Translations under genes and position numbers: made by a program | Assembly (NCBI RefSeq): GCF_003696235.1 | Contig: NZ_RFFJ01000025.1 | Location: 1 to 44,882, forward strand | Reading direction: 5' to 3' | Length of the DNA stretch: 44,882 nt | From: Streptomyces triticirhizae | Lineage (GTDB): Bacteria; Actinomycetota; Actinomycetes; Streptomycetales; Streptomycetaceae | Part shown: in pieces, positions 1 to 8,039 of the stretch | How the letters are laid out: every line of letters starts with the position of its first letter | How positions within the stretch are numbered: the stretch's first letter is position 1 | The notes under the pieces: model-generated | What the model was told of the DNA's origin: nothing | Database searches by the model: none | What the model saw: only the letters and a program-made list of their open reading frames with translations

Positions 1-255
1 CAGCCCGCGCAGCAGGTCGGCCCCGTCGCGCGCGACGACGGCCGCTCGGTGTGGCCCGCCGGCGTCAACGCGCGCCAGGGCGCGGGCGACGGCGGTCGGG
101 TGTCGGCGCGTGGCCGGCTCGTCGAGGCCCTCGACGAGCCCGGTCAGCGCGGCGGCGTGGCGACGCAGCGAGGCGGGACCGGGAGCCGAGAGCGGCCACA
201 GGGTCACCGGGGCGGCGGCAGGGGCGGCGGGGGCGAACTCGGGCTCTGGTGTCAT
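1..255 (-). CDS. acyltransferase / polyketide synthase protein, N-terminal part (cut by window edge)
   Basis: Eighty-five codons are readable from an ATG at 253-255 to the window edge without a stop. After an Ala/Pro-rich start, residues about 18-85 look like the KS-to-AT linker that precedes acyltransferase domains in type I polyketide synthases: an LWPLSAPGPASLRRHAA segment, then TAVARALARVDAG, then HRAAVVARDGADLLRGL. Because the linker lies right at the N-terminus with no ketosynthase before it, the protein may be a free-standing acyltransferase (family knowledge plus inference). The catalytic GHSxG would lie beyond the edge. It is divergent from the SARP gene, which suggests that a polyketide locus lies to the left. 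Family assignment is moderate; the exact role cannot be seen. Confidence 0.6.
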   Translation of the reverse strand, partial: MTPEPEFAPAAPAAAPVTLWPLSAPGPASLRRHAAALTGLVEGLDEPATRRHPTAVARALARVDAGGPHRAAVVARDGADLLRGL

Positions 256-266
256 GGGACTGGCCA

Positions 267-317
267 TTAATCCAGCATTGGGGTATCCCCTTAACGAACA
301 CTGATCGAGATCTTAAT
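267..317. promoter_or_regulatory. TTAAT/TTAAC direct repeats in the divergent SARP/acyltransferase intergenic region
   Basis: Three TTAAT or TTAAC pentamers start at 267, 291 and 313, spaced 24 and 22 bp, and a further TTAATGG occurs at 484. SARP proteins usually bind short direct repeats spaced by about two helical turns (known), so this could be the binding site of the adjacent regulator or of a related one. The match is only to spacing, not to a published heptamer. The rest of 256-516 shows a G-rich stretch near 415-450 and no gene. Confidence 0.25.
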
Positions 318-516
318 GAGCCGGCGATGTCCGGTTCCGCCATAGCGGCAGGTCAGAAGGGGAAGCGGCCCGTCTGCCACGGTTTGCCCGCTGGGGCGCC
401 GCCACTCTTCCGAAGGGGGGCTAGGGGAAGCGATTAGGGGTAGGGGGAAGGGCTTGCCTTTGAGAGGCTCCTTCCGAAGTCCTTAATGGCCCCAGATTCA
501 CTGGGAATGGGGGAAC

Positions 517-1326
517 ATGAAGTACGAAGTGCTTGGACCGCTACGGGTGACCGGAGCGGGAGGGACCTCTTTCATCAGCCCGAGGAAGGCCGAGACACTC
601 CTCGCCGTCCTGTTGACCAGGGCCGATCAGGTCGTCTCCACCGATCAACTCCTGAGCGAGATCTGGGCGATGGCCGCACCGCGCCGGGCCAACGCCGCAC
701 TGCACGTGTACGTCTCGCAGCTGCGGAAGATCCTGCGTGGCCCGGCCGGCAGCGGCACAAGCCCGATCGTGACCCGTCCGCGCGGCTACCTGTTGCGCAC
801 CGGCCGCAGCAGGATCGACGCCGTCGAGTTCCAGCAGTTGGCCCAGCAGGGCCGGGCACACGTCCGCGAGGGCCGCTACGAGGAGGCGGCCGCCGCCTTC
901 GAGGCGGGGCTGAAGCTGTGGACGGGGTCGGCGTTCAACGGCCTGACCGACAGCCCGCTGGTCTACGGCTACGCGATCTGGCTGGAGGAGTCGCGGCTCG
1001 AATGCCTGGAGATGCTGATGGAGACCTACCTGATGCTGGGCCGGCACCGCGAGATCGTCGGCCGACTGCGGAAGTTGAGCGCCGAGCACCCCATGCGCGA
1101 GTCGTTCTACCGGCTGCGGATGATCGCGCTCTACCGGTGCGAACGACAGGTGGAGGCCCTGGAGGTGTACCGTGCGGCGCGCAAGCGGCTGACCGACGAG
1201 GTCGGCCTGGAGCCGTGCCAGTCGCTCCAGGAGGTCCACAACGCGATTCTGCTGGGTGAGGACCCGTCTCCCACGCGGATGCGGACGCTGGCCGAGACCG
1301 GGCCGGCCGCCGCGCACTCCGCCTGA
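517..1326 (+). CDS. SARP-family transcriptional activator
   Basis: The 269-residue protein begins MKYEVLGPLRVT, the standard start of small SARP activators. Residues about 1-95 form the winged-helix OmpR-like DNA-binding domain (SPRKAETLLAVLL, then ALHVYVSQLRKIL and TRPRGYLL). Residues about 100-250 are the bacterial transcriptional activation domain (FQQLAQQGRAHVREGRYEEA; ALEVYRAARKRLTDEVGLEP). The length fits the single-domain class (ActII-ORF4 or DnrI type), without the ATPase domain of AfsR. The ATG follows a GGGG Shine-Dalgarno-like run. Such proteins activate antibiotic clusters by binding direct repeats upstream of -10 boxes. It is divergent from the acyltransferase fragment at 1-255, so its targets probably lie to the left rather than in the NRPS cluster 24 kb away (inference). 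Confidence 0.92.
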   Translation: MKYEVLGPLRVTGAGGTSFISPRKAETLLAVLLTRADQVVSTDQLLSEIWAMAAPRRANAALHVYVSQLRKILRGPAGSGTSPIVTRPRGYLLRTGRSRIDAVEFQQLAQQGRAHVREGRYEEAAAAFEAGLKLWTGSAFNGLTDSPLVYGYAIWLEESRLECLEMLMETYLMLGRHREIVGRLRKLSAEHPMRESFYRLRMIALYRCERQVEALEVYRAARKRLTDEVGLEPCQSLQEVHNAILLGEDPSPTRMRTLAETGPAAAHSA

Positions 1327-1379
1327 CGTCCTGACGTCGGAGCGCACGGGGGTGGGGGAGCCGGACCGGCCAACGGCCG

Positions 1380-2045
1380 TCAGGAGGAGGCCCGCTGGCG
1401 CCGCGTGGCGCGGTTCCGGCTCACCCGCAGAACGACGAAGGCGATCAGGGACAGCAGCAGGAGGATGGCGAACGCCCTGCTGAACGTTCCGACATACCCC
1501 TCGACCCGGTACCACTGGTCGCCCATCCAGTAACCGGTCATGATCAGCAGCGAGTTCCACACCAGGCTGCCGAGCGCGGTCATTCCGATGAACGTCGGCA
1601 GCGGCATCCGTTCCACCCCCGCCGGAACGGATATCAGGGCACGCAGCAATGGCAGAAGTCGCCCGTAGGCCACGGCACTTCGGCCGTGTTTCGCGAACCA
1701 CGCCTCGGCCCGCTCCAGGTCGGACGCGCGCACCAGCGGCATCCGGTCCCACATCCGGTACAGCCGGTCCCGGCCGAGCTTGGCGCCCGCCCAGTACAGG
1801 CCGAGCGAGCCCACCACCGAGCCCAGGGTGGTCCAGAAGATCAGCGACCAGATGTTCATCACGCCCTGGGCGGCGGCGAATCCGCCCATGGGGAGAAGGA
1901 TCTCGCTGGGGAGCGGCATAAAGAAGTTCTCAACGGCCACGATAATTCCGGCGCCGGGAGCGCCGATGGCGTCGACGAGGTCGGCCGACCAGCCGGCTAT
2001 ACCACCGTCGGGTTCATTGGGGAGTGCGAGGTGAACGGAGACCAT
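1380..2045 (-). CDS. DedA family integral membrane protein
   Basis: A 221-residue polytopic membrane protein. It has the DedA/SNARE-associated signatures: an amphipathic ENFFMPLPSEILLP segment at about residues 38-52 and the GRLLPLLRALISVPAG re-entrant motif near residue 125, with hydrophobic helices at about 20-37, 65-85, 148-172 and 190-210. DedA proteins act in the cytoplasmic membrane and are implicated in lipid-carrier recycling and proton-motive-force homeostasis (family knowledge). The C-terminus is basic (RVSRNRATRRQRASS). It is convergent with the SARP gene, with only 53 bp between the stops. No neighbouring gene indicates a substrate. Confidence 0.9.
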   Translation of the reverse strand: MVSVHLALPNEPDGGIAGWSADLVDAIGAPGAGIIVAVENFFMPLPSEILLPMGGFAAAQGVMNIWSLIFWTTLGSVVGSLGLYWAGAKLGRDRLYRMWDRMPLVRASDLERAEAWFAKHGRSAVAYGRLLPLLRALISVPAGVERMPLPTFIGMTALGSLVWNSLLIMTGYWMGDQWYRVEGYVGTFSRAFAILLLLSLIAFVVLRVSRNRATRRQRASS

Positions 2046-2115
2046 GCGGGGACTCTAGGACCGCGTTCTTCGCATTCTCTAAAATTCCGCCGAAACCCCG
2101 GGGTTCGGCCGACGA

Positions 2116-2145
2116 AAGGGCCCCGGCCGCGCGGCCGGGGCCCTT
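2116..2145 (-). terminator. perfect GC-rich inverted repeat, putative terminator
   Basis: A perfect 30-bp palindrome (arms of 15 bp, 2116-2130 and 2131-2145) lies 20 bp beyond the stop of the DUF397 gene, so it would end transcription of the XRE/DUF397 operon. It has no U-tract, as is usual in Streptomyces. A perfect palindrome could also form a cruciform or act bidirectionally. Confidence 0.7.
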
Positions 2146-2164
2146 CCGGGAGGGGAACGTCTCC

Positions 2165-2365
2165 TCAGCGCGTGACGAGTCCGATGAAGGTCTGCCAGGC
2201 GTGGGTGGAGACGACCAGGGGGGTGTGGTCCGGGGTCTTGGAGTCGCGGACGGGGACGATGCCGGGGTAGCCGTCAGCCACCTCGACGCAGTTGTTGCTT
2301 CCCCCGTTGCTGTAGCTGGACTTGCGCCAGCGGGCGGCGCTCAGGTCGGGGTGCGAGGCTCGCAT
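2165..2365 (-). CDS. DUF397 domain protein
   Basis: A 66-residue protein with the full DUF397 pattern: WRKSSYSNGGSNNCVEVAD, a VPVRDSKTPD segment, then W-x-x-FI near the end. DUF397 proteins are small partners found beside XRE/DUF5753 regulators in actinomycetes, as here, where the regulator gene ends 5 bp upstream. The pair resembles BldB/WhiJ-type developmental loci and has been likened to toxin-antitoxin modules (known from the family). No catalytic residues are apparent. It is co-transcribed with the regulator and followed by a strong hairpin. Confidence 0.88.
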   Translation of the reverse strand: MRASHPDLSAARWRKSSYSNGGSNNCVEVADGYPGIVPVRDSKTPDHTPLVVSTHAWQTFIGLVTR

Positions 2366-2370
2366 GATCT

Positions 2371-3240
2371 CTAGATTTCCTTCATCAGCGTGCGGATGAA
2401 CTCCAGGGAGTCCTCCTGGGATAGCGCACGTGCGCAGACCTCATCGTAGGAGAGTTTCAGCTGCCCGACCTCCTCCGGCTCCTCGATGACCTCGCCGCCC
2501 TTGGAGTGCTCCTGATAGGCGGCTGAGGACCCGTCCGGCAGCCAGAGCAGGGCGAGCGAGCCGCCCAGCAGATCGTGCAGTCCGGTGCCGAAGGGGAGCA
2601 CCTGGAGCGTCACATTGGGCAACGCCGCGTCGTCGATCAGCCGTTGCAGCTGCCGCTTCCACGCCTCCGAATCGCGCAGCGGCCGCGCGAAGACCGCCTC
2701 GTCCAACACGAAGCGCACATGTGCCGGCGAGGCATCCCGGCGCAGCAGCAGTTGACGGGCGATACGCAGCGCCAGTTGCTCCGCAAGCGCCTCCTCCTCG
2801 TCCGGCCGGTGCGGGGTCGACCACAGCAACTCCCGCGCATACTCCTCGGTCTGAAGCAGTCCATGGATCGTCTGGGAGGTGTACGCCTGGATGATCTGGG
2901 CCTGGTCCTCCAGCTCCATGTACCGCTGGTACCGCCCCAGGTAGGCGTCGTCCTTCGCGAGCCACCACAGGTTCTGCAAGCCACGCCCGGTGCCGTAGAA
3001 CTTGTCGAGTCGCCGGGCCGTGTCCAGGTCGCCGAGCCTTTCCCCGCGCTCCAGGCGGTTCAGGTACGAGCGGTCGAATCTGACCCGCTCCGACAGTTCC
3101 CCGAGCGACAGGCCGGCCTCCTCTCGGAGTCTGGCCAGTTCCTCCGCGTACCGCCGGCGGGCCGGTGCGAGCCGTTTGGGGTTCGGCCGTGCTGTGGCTA
3201 TCAACTCCCCCTTACCGAGTGATGGTTGTTGTCCAGTCAA
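2371..3240 (-). CDS. XRE family regulator with DUF5753 domain
   Basis: About 289 residues. An N-terminal helix-turn-helix spans about residues 30-85 (LARLREEAGLSLGELSERV, then YLNRLERGERLG). The DUF5753 ligand/partner domain follows from about residue 105 (QAYTSQTIHGLLQTEEYAREL; DRRDASPAHVRFVLDEA-like segment; LPFGTGLHDLLGGSLALL). Regulators of this WhiJ-like class pair with DUF397 proteins and influence development or antibiotic production in Streptomyces. The start is uncertain: the frame can begin with TTG at 3240, but relatives usually begin close to the segment NPKRLAPARRRYAEE, so the true start may be about 15 codons later. It is divergent from the ATP-binding protein gene, with about 84 bp between the starts. 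Confidence 0.88.
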   Translation of the reverse strand: MTGQQPSLGKGELIATARPNPKRLAPARRRYAEELARLREEAGLSLGELSERVRFDRSYLNRLERGERLGDLDTARRLDKFYGTGRGLQNLWWLAKDDAYLGRYQRYMELEDQAQIIQAYTSQTIHGLLQTEEYARELLWSTPHRPDEEEALAEQLALRIARQLLLRRDASPAHVRFVLDEAVFARPLRDSEAWKRQLQRLIDDAALPNVTLQVLPFGTGLHDLLGGSLALLWLPDGSSAAYQEHSKGGEVIEEPEEVGQLKLSYDEVCARALSQEDSLEFIRTLMKEI

Positions 3241-3324
3241 GGGGCATCGCGAAACCCCTGGTCAGCGTAGCGCCATCGGCCGAGGCTTGTAGTCGAATCG
3301 TCACAGGAAGCAAGAGGAAGCCCG

Positions 3325-3792
3325 ATGTCCGCGCACCCGAGCACCCTTCAGGAACCACCGTCCGCTCTCTTCAGCTGCGAGGTCCTCGCGGACGCGCGGG
3401 GGATCGAGACATGGCGCCGGACGGTGGCTCAGGTGATGCGGTCCTGGGGGGCCTCGGACGCGGCGGTGGAGGTCGCCCGGATGGGACTCTCCGAGCTTCT
3501 CGCGAACGTCGTCCGCCACGTTCCCGTTCCCCGTTGCCGCCTGTGGGTCGTCTGCGACGGGCGGCGGGTCACGGTGGCCGTGGCGGACGGGTCGCCGGAG
3601 ATGCCGGTGGTCCGCGAGCCCGACTGGGACGCGGAGTCGGGGCGCGGGCTGTGGCTGCTGCGGGAGATGGTCGACGCGGTCGGGTGCTACCCGAGGGGGT
3701 ACGCGACGCCGGCCGGGCCGGCCGAGGGCAAGGTCGTCTGGTTCACGTGCGCCTTCTCCTGCGCCGCCGGCTGTGCGGAGGATGCGAACTGA
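3325..3792 (+). CDS. ATP-binding protein of the anti-sigma kinase type (HATPase_c)
   Basis: A 155-residue protein with the compact GHKL fold used by RsbW/SpoIIAB-type regulators: GLSELLANVVRHV (N-box, residues about 53-65), VAVADGSPEMP (G1 box) and GRGLWLLREMVDA (G2 box, about residue 95). Streptomycetes carry dozens of such lone ATPases, and most have no known partner sigma factor. It is the first gene of an apparent operon: its TGA overlaps the ATG of the next gene (TGATG at 3790-3794). A purine-rich AGGAAGC stretch precedes the ATG. Its position next to an XRE/DUF397 pair is a very common Streptomyces arrangement, suggesting a shared regulatory role (inference). Confidence 0.85.
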   Translation: MSAHPSTLQEPPSALFSCEVLADARGIETWRRTVAQVMRSWGASDAAVEVARMGLSELLANVVRHVPVPRCRLWVVCDGRRVTVAVADGSPEMPVVREPDWDAESGRGLWLLREMVDAVGCYPRGYATPAGPAEGKVVWFTCAFSCAAGCAEDAN

Positions 3793-4106
3793 TGAACAGG
3801 GAGTGGGATTTTCTCCTCCCGATGCCGGGGCGTCCTGGCCCCGGCACCTGGGTCATCGGTCCGTGCTGGTTCTTCTGCGGCCACCAGGTCACGGCCGTGG
3901 TGTGGATCGGGGCGGTCACCACCGTGGGGGCCAACGCCCCGCTCTACGCCTGCGGCGGCTGCCTCGACCAACTCCACGCGATGGCCTGGGACTTCACCGA
4001 GTCGGGGTGGAAGGCGCGCTACCGACGGCCGCGCACCTCGTTCGGGCGGCGCCTGCGACGACTTGCCGACGCCTACCAACCAACGAAAGGAAACGACGGG
4101 GGATGA
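3792..4106 (+). CDS. small conserved-looking protein of unknown function
   Basis: A 104-residue protein starting at the ATG that overlaps the upstream TGA. I do not recognise a named family. It has two cysteine/histidine clusters, CWFFCGH near residue 27 and CGGCLDQLH near residue 55, which could bind a metal, and a very basic C-terminus (RYRRPRTSFGRRLRRLAD). Aromatic residues are abundant (W at several positions). Its start overlaps the ATP-binding protein gene and its stop overlaps the start of the next gene (ATGA), so translation is coupled on both sides. I infer a role in the same regulatory unit and make no functional claim. Confidence 0.7.
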   Translation: MNREWDFLLPMPGRPGPGTWVIGPCWFFCGHQVTAVVWIGAVTTVGANAPLYACGGCLDQLHAMAWDFTESGWKARYRRPRTSFGRRLRRLADAYQPTKGNDGG

Positions 4107-4477
4107 CCGATACCGATAGCGAGAGCATCACCGGGATCATCGTGAAGGCCGCCGACTGGGTGCTGCGCGAGGAGCGCGGGCCGGGGGTGCCGGAGGGCAT
4201 CCACGGCGCGGAGTGCATGTCCTGCGACGCGCGTTCGCCGCTCTTCGACAACGACCCGACGCCCGTCGCGGTCTGGAGCGTGCAGCACACCCAGGAGCAC
4301 CCGGACCACACGCTCTATCTCGCCCGCACCGAGAAGCACTGGCGGGTGGTGCCCAGGCCGGACGAGGCCCCGGCCCCGGCCAACGACCGGACCGCGCGGG
4401 TCCTGGGACCGGCGTTCGTCGGCCTGATGTGCCTGCTGACGGCGCTGTCCGGGCTGCTGCCCGCCCTCACCTACTGA
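4103..4477 (+). CDS. DUF7848-like zinc-finger-type small protein
   Basis: A 124-residue protein from the ATG at 4103, which overlaps the preceding stop (ATGA). The central part matches the actinomycete DUF7848 pattern: ECMSCDARSP with a CxxC near residue 38, then VWSVQHTQEHPDHTLYLAR and a WRVVP motif, consistent with a small zinc-ribbon fold. A hydrophobic segment near the C-terminus (VGLMCLLTALSGLLPAL) may anchor it in the membrane. Genes of this type are regularly found next to HATPase and XRE regulators in Streptomyces. The function is unknown. Confidence 0.7.
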   Translation: MTDTDSESITGIIVKAADWVLREERGPGVPEGIHGAECMSCDARSPLFDNDPTPVAVWSVQHTQEHPDHTLYLARTEKHWRVVPRPDEAPAPANDRTARVLGPAFVGLMCLLTALSGLLPALTY

Positions 4478-4542
4478 CCGACCGAACCGACCGAGTAACC
4501 AACTCACCAACTCACCATCACAGCAAGGAACAAGGAACCCTC

Positions 4543-5001
4543 ATGCGCACGACCATCCGCACCTCGCCCGTTCCGTTCACCTTCCACATCCTGGCCACCA
4601 CCGCGACCAACCACGTGCTGATGGTGCGGGGGAAGCGGGAGGGGATGGACGACGGCTGGGTGCTGCCGCACGGCACCGTCCCGCAGGGGCGCTGCGCCAT
4701 CCTCGCCGCGCGGGAGCTGCTCAACGAGACGACGGGGCTTGACCGTTCGCTCTCCGAGGTGCTGGCCGTCACGCCGACCACCGACGACGACGGCGCGTTG
4801 ACCGGCTTCTCCTACGTCCTGGACGGCGGGGTGATCCCGGAACTGCCCTCCAACGACCCGGCCGAGGGCGCGAGTTGGGTGCCGATGCGCGAGCTGCACG
4901 AGCCGCCGGCGCTCTACCAGTACGCCATCATCGCCGCCGGCCAACGCCGCCGCCTCCCCCTCCTCGTCAACGCCGACCGCCCCGACGCGGCCTTCATCTG
5001 A
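4543..5001 (+). CDS. NUDIX-domain protein
   Basis: A 152-residue protein from the ATG at 4543, preceded by AAGGAACAAGGAA. A recognisable Nudix box sits at about residues 45-67: GTVPQGRCAILAARELLNE followed by TTGL. The canonical REUxEExGU is altered to REL-LNE-TTG, so one of the metal-binding glutamates appears to be replaced by Asn; activity may be weak or changed (inference). Flanking beta strands (LMVRGKREGMDDGWVLPHG; GASWVPMREL) fit the fold. Nudix enzymes hydrolyse nucleoside diphosphate derivatives. It ends the operon that begins with the ATP-binding protein after a 65-bp gap containing short CAACTCAC repeats. Confidence 0.8.
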   Translation: MRTTIRTSPVPFTFHILATTATNHVLMVRGKREGMDDGWVLPHGTVPQGRCAILAARELLNETTGLDRSLSEVLAVTPTTDDDGALTGFSYVLDGGVIPELPSNDPAEGASWVPMRELHEPPALYQYAIIAAGQRRRLPLLVNADRPDAAFI

Positions 5002-5055
5002 CCTCCGGCCTCAGGCCCCGTGGCGCCGGCCGACGAGCCGGCGCCGTGGGGTCGT

Positions 5056-5621
5056 TCAGTCGCGGTCCCCCGGGCGTGGCCGGCCCACCCGGACGCCGGC
5101 GACGGTCATCGGCACCCGCGCCAGGTGGCCCACCAGGAAGAAGCCGAGCACGCCCACCACCAGCGCGGCGACGCCGGCCTGGGTGAGCCAGCCGTCGAGC
5201 CACGCCCCGAGCACGTCCTCGCCCAGCCCGCCGCCAGCATCCCGAGGTAGGTGACCAGGCCCGGTATCCAGCCGAACCGGTGGATCGCCAGGCCGCCGAG
5301 CACGAACGCGAGCAACAGTGGCCCCAGGACGGCCAGTCCGCCCACCGCGATGCCGGCGATCAGCACGGCCCAGACCAGGTTCCACCTCGGGTCGCCCTCG
5401 GGCACGTTGCCGTCGAAGCTGCCGCCCAGCGCCAGGCCCACCAGCACCAGTGCCACGCCGACCCCGAGCCCGATCAGGATCGTCCGAACCAGCCGCTTCT
5501 CCCAGCGCGCGATGAAGGCGGGCCCGAACCGGTAGGGATACCCTCGCCGTTCGCCTCGTTCGCCTCGTTCGCCCCGTCCGCCCCGTGCACGTCCGTCTCG
5601 TCGGTCGTCCTTGGTCGTCAT
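5056..5621 (-). pseudogene. integral membrane protein with a frameshift
   Basis: From the ATG at 5619-5621 a protein with a charged, Gly/Arg-rich N-terminus and at least three hydrophobic helices (TILIGLGVGVALVLVGLALG; LVWAVLIAGIAVGGLAVLG; LAFVLGGLAIHRFGWIPG) runs to LGMLAAG near 5230. It then loses its hydrophobic character. A shift of one base there joins it to an adjacent frame encoding LGEDVLGAWLDGW, a fourth helix (AGVAALVVGVLGFFLVGHLA) and a normal end at 5056. One missing base in the GGCGGCGGG run at about 5226-5234 explains both frames. This is either a real frameshift or a sequencing error; an intact gene would encode about 188 residues. Family unknown. Confidence 0.65.
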
Positions 5622-5717
5622 GCACCGAACCTAAGAGTGCGGTGAATGTCCACTCCAGGGCCCCGGCGGGACTGTCGCGCGACCGTTACGCCCGTTCCCG
5701 CTCCCGGGCCGGGGCCC

Positions 5718-6656
5718 TCACCACGTCGCGACGGTCGGCGCCCCGGCCGCGTGCTGCCGCCAGGTCGCGTTGACCCGCGCGAGCCGGCGGGCGCCGGCCA
5801 TGCCGCGCAGGGCCGCGACCCTGCCGCCGCTGACCTCGAACACCACGCTGCCGACGACCCGTTCGCCGACCACGGCCAGCACGGCCGGCGAGCCGTTGAC
5901 CGTCACGAAGTGGAACGTGGGCGAGCCGCCCGCCAACCGCCGCTTCGCGTCCGTCGGTTGGAAGCCGGCCCGCACAAAGGTCGCCACCCGCGCGGGCGTG
6001 CTGCGCCGCAGCAGCCGGCCGCCGAGGCCGGCGCCGTCCGAGACCGCCGTGACATCGTCGGTGAGCAGCGCGACGAGACGTTCGGTGCGGCCCGACACGG
6101 CGGCGGCCAGGAACTCCTCGACGACCCGGCGCGCCGACGCCGGATCGGCCTCGCGGTCCTGGCGGCGCTCGGCGGCGATCCGGGCCCTGGCCCGGTGCGC
6201 GTGCTGCTGGCTCCCCGACTCGGTGATGTCGAGAATCCCCGCGATCTCGGCGTGGCTGTACGCGAACGCCTCACGCAGCACATAGACCGCCCGCTCGACC
6301 GGCGACAGCCGTTCCAGGAGCGTCAGCACGGCCAGCGACACCGACTCGCGCTGCTCGAAGGTCTCGGCCGGGCCGAGCATCGGGTCCCCCGCGAGGAGCG
6401 GCTCGGGCAGCCAGGCGCCGGCCGGCCGCTCGTGGCGCGCCCGCGCCGAACGGAGCCGGTCCAGGCACAGGTTGGTGACCACCTTGGTCAGCCACGCCTC
6501 CGGCACCTCGATCCGTTCCCGCTCGGCGGCCTGCCAGCGCAGGAACGCGTCCTGCACGGCGTCCTCGGCGTCGGCGGCCGAGCCGAGCAGACGGTACGCC
6601 AGCGAGGCCAGCCGGGTCCGGCTGGCCTCGAAGCGTTCGACGGCCACGCTGTCCAT
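5718..6656 (-). CDS. sigJ: ECF41-type (SigJ family) RNA polymerase sigma factor
   Basis: About 312 residues from the ATG at 6656 (an in-frame GTG-type start at 6677 is also possible). Region 2 (LASLAYRLLGSAADAEDAVQDAFLRW), region 4 (LSPVERAVYVLREAF, then HAEIAGIL) and a C-terminal SnoaL/NTF2-like domain (residues about 190-290) are present. The WLPEPL motif between regions 2 and 4, a hallmark of ECF41 factors, is at about residue 88. In this group the fused C-terminal domain, rather than a separate anti-sigma factor, controls activity. ECF41 genes typically sit beside an oxidoreductase-type gene, and here the FAD oxidoreductase ends 10 bp upstream on the same strand, making a likely operon. 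Confidence 0.93.
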   Translation of the reverse strand: MDSVAVERFEASRTRLASLAYRLLGSAADAEDAVQDAFLRWQAAERERIEVPEAWLTKVVTNLCLDRLRSARARHERPAGAWLPEPLLAGDPMLGPAETFEQRESVSLAVLTLLERLSPVERAVYVLREAFAYSHAEIAGILDITESGSQQHAHRARARIAAERRQDREADPASARRVVEEFLAAAVSGRTERLVALLTDDVTAVSDGAGLGGRLLRRSTPARVATFVRAGFQPTDAKRRLAGGSPTFHFVTVNGSPAVLAVVGERVVGSVVFEVSGGRVAALRGMAGARRLARVNATWRQHAAGAPTVATW

Positions 6657-6666
6657 GCGCCCGAGC

Positions 6667-7860
6667 CTAGGCGGCACCCCGCACCCCGGCCCGCTCGGGG
6701 ACCGTCACCACGCGGCGCCGGCGCTTCGGCATCCCGAACGTCGGGTGCGCGACGCCCCAGCCGGCGCCCAGGAGCACGCCCGCCTTGAGTCGCGAGGTCG
6801 CACGGCCGCGCAGCGACCAGGACCTGGCCCGCGCCTCGCCGTCCACCATCTGGAAGACCGCGTCCCACTTGCCGAGGCTGATGTGGTTGCCGAAGTACTT
6901 CAGGTCGACGGTCGGCACCTCGCGGCCCGTCAGGCGCGCGATGATCGCGGCGGTCGCCTGCATGTTGGTCACGCCCGCCGAGGCGCAGGACATCGGCAGC
7001 GGCTGGCCGTGCTCGCCGATCGCGTGCACCGCGTCGCCGGCGGCGTAGACGTCCGGGTGCGAGACCGAGCGCATGGTGCGGTCGACGAGGATCTGGCCGG
7101 TCTCCGCGACCGCCAGGCCGCTGGCGGCCGCGAGGGGGTGCACGGCGAACCCGGCCGTCCACACGGTCACTTCGGCCGGCAGCGCCGTGCCGCCGGCGGC
7201 GATCGCCCGCGTCGGCTCGACCGCCTCGACGGTGGTGTGCTCGTGGACGGCGATGCCGAGCCGGTCGAAGGCGCGGCGCACATGGCGGCGTGCCTTCGGC
7301 GAGAGCCAGGCGCCCAACTCGCCCCGGGCGGCCAGCGCGACGGAGAGGTCGGGCCGGCGCTCGGCGATCTCGGTGGCGGTCTCGATGCCGGTCAGCCCCT
7401 CGCCGACGACCAGCACGGTGCCCGAGGCGCCCAGCCCGGCCAGGCGTTCGCGCAGCCGCCGCGCCGAGGCCCGGCCGGCCACGTCGTAGGCGTGCTCGGC
7501 CACGCCGGGCACGCCGTTGCGGGCGGCGGAGCTGCCGAGCGCGTAGAGCAGCGTGTCGTACGCGATCTCGTCGTCCCCGCCGTCCCCTTCGGTCACGGAG
7601 ACGGTCGCGCGCTCGGGATCGACGGCGGTGACCCGCGCGACGCGCAGCCGCACCCCGCTGCCGGCGAACACCTCGGTGAGCGGGCGGAACGCGATGTCCC
7701 GGCCGGCGGCGAACTGGTGGAGCCGCATCCGCTGGACGAAGACGGGATCGGCGTTGACGACGGTGACCTCGACGTCGGCGGGGGAGAGCCGCCGGGCCAG
7801 GTTCCCGGCGGCGAAGGCCCCGGCATACCCGGCCCCGAGGACAACGATGCGGTGCTTCAT
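6667..7860 (-). CDS. FAD/NAD(P)-dependent oxidoreductase (type II NADH dehydrogenase-like)
   Basis: A 397-residue protein from the ATG at 7858-7860. It has an N-terminal FAD-binding dinucleotide fold (IVVLGAGYAGAFAAGNLAR), a second NAD(P)-binding GxGxxG (VVGEGLTGIETATEIAER, about residue 150) and a third FAD motif (VYAAGDAVHAIG, about residue 285). Length and motif order match NDH-2/sulfide-quinone-reductase-like enzymes. No C-terminal membrane helix is obvious, so a soluble or peripheral enzyme is likely. It precedes the ECF41 sigma gene and is probably its target and partner. The 5' region carries a perfect 9-bp inverted repeat 12 bp before the start codon. Confidence 0.88.
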   Translation of the reverse strand: MKHRIVVLGAGYAGAFAAGNLARRLSPADVEVTVVNADPVFVQRMRLHQFAAGRDIAFRPLTEVFAGSGVRLRVARVTAVDPERATVSVTEGDGGDDEIAYDTLLYALGSSAARNGVPGVAEHAYDVAGRASARRLRERLAGLGASGTVLVVGEGLTGIETATEIAERRPDLSVALAARGELGAWLSPKARRHVRRAFDRLGIAVHEHTTVEAVEPTRAIAAGGTALPAEVTVWTAGFAVHPLAAASGLAVAETGQILVDRTMRSVSHPDVYAAGDAVHAIGEHGQPLPMSCASAGVTNMQATAAIIARLTGREVPTVDLKYFGNHISLGKWDAVFQMVDGEARARSWSLRGRATSRLKAGVLLGAGWGVAHPTFGMPKRRRRVVTVPERAGVRGAA

Positions 7861-7872
7861 GGCGTTGCTCCT

Positions 7873-7901
7873 GTCTCGTTCGCGTGCCCCCTGAACGAGA
7901 C
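7873..7901 (-). promoter_or_regulatory. inverted repeat and possible ECF41 promoter upstream of the oxidoreductase gene
   Basis: GTCTCGTTC (7873-7881) and GAACGAGAC (7893-7901) are perfect 9-bp arms with an 11-bp spacer, 12 bp before the oxidoreductase start codon. They could be an operator or a hairpin in the mRNA leader. Further upstream, on the minus strand at 7930-7936, CGTCACA is one base away from the TGTCACA -35 element reported for ECF41 promoters; the -10 CGTC is not clearly placed. Self-regulation by the ECF41 factor is therefore only a suggestion. Confidence 0.35.
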
Positions 7902-8039
7902 GGCGGCCCGAACCCTGACAGCGCCCGGGTGTGACGCCGGTCACTCGGTTGCGGGCGCGGGTATACGGTGGGCCGGGGGTTCGGCGTGCGGGCCGAACGC
8001 CCCCGTTCCGGTTGTTCGTTGAGGTTGTGTGGGGGTTCC

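Noticed and set aside
517..1326. SARP as the pathway-specific activator of the NRPS cluster
   Set aside because: It is 24 kb away, separated by housekeeping genes and divergent from a different biosynthetic gene.
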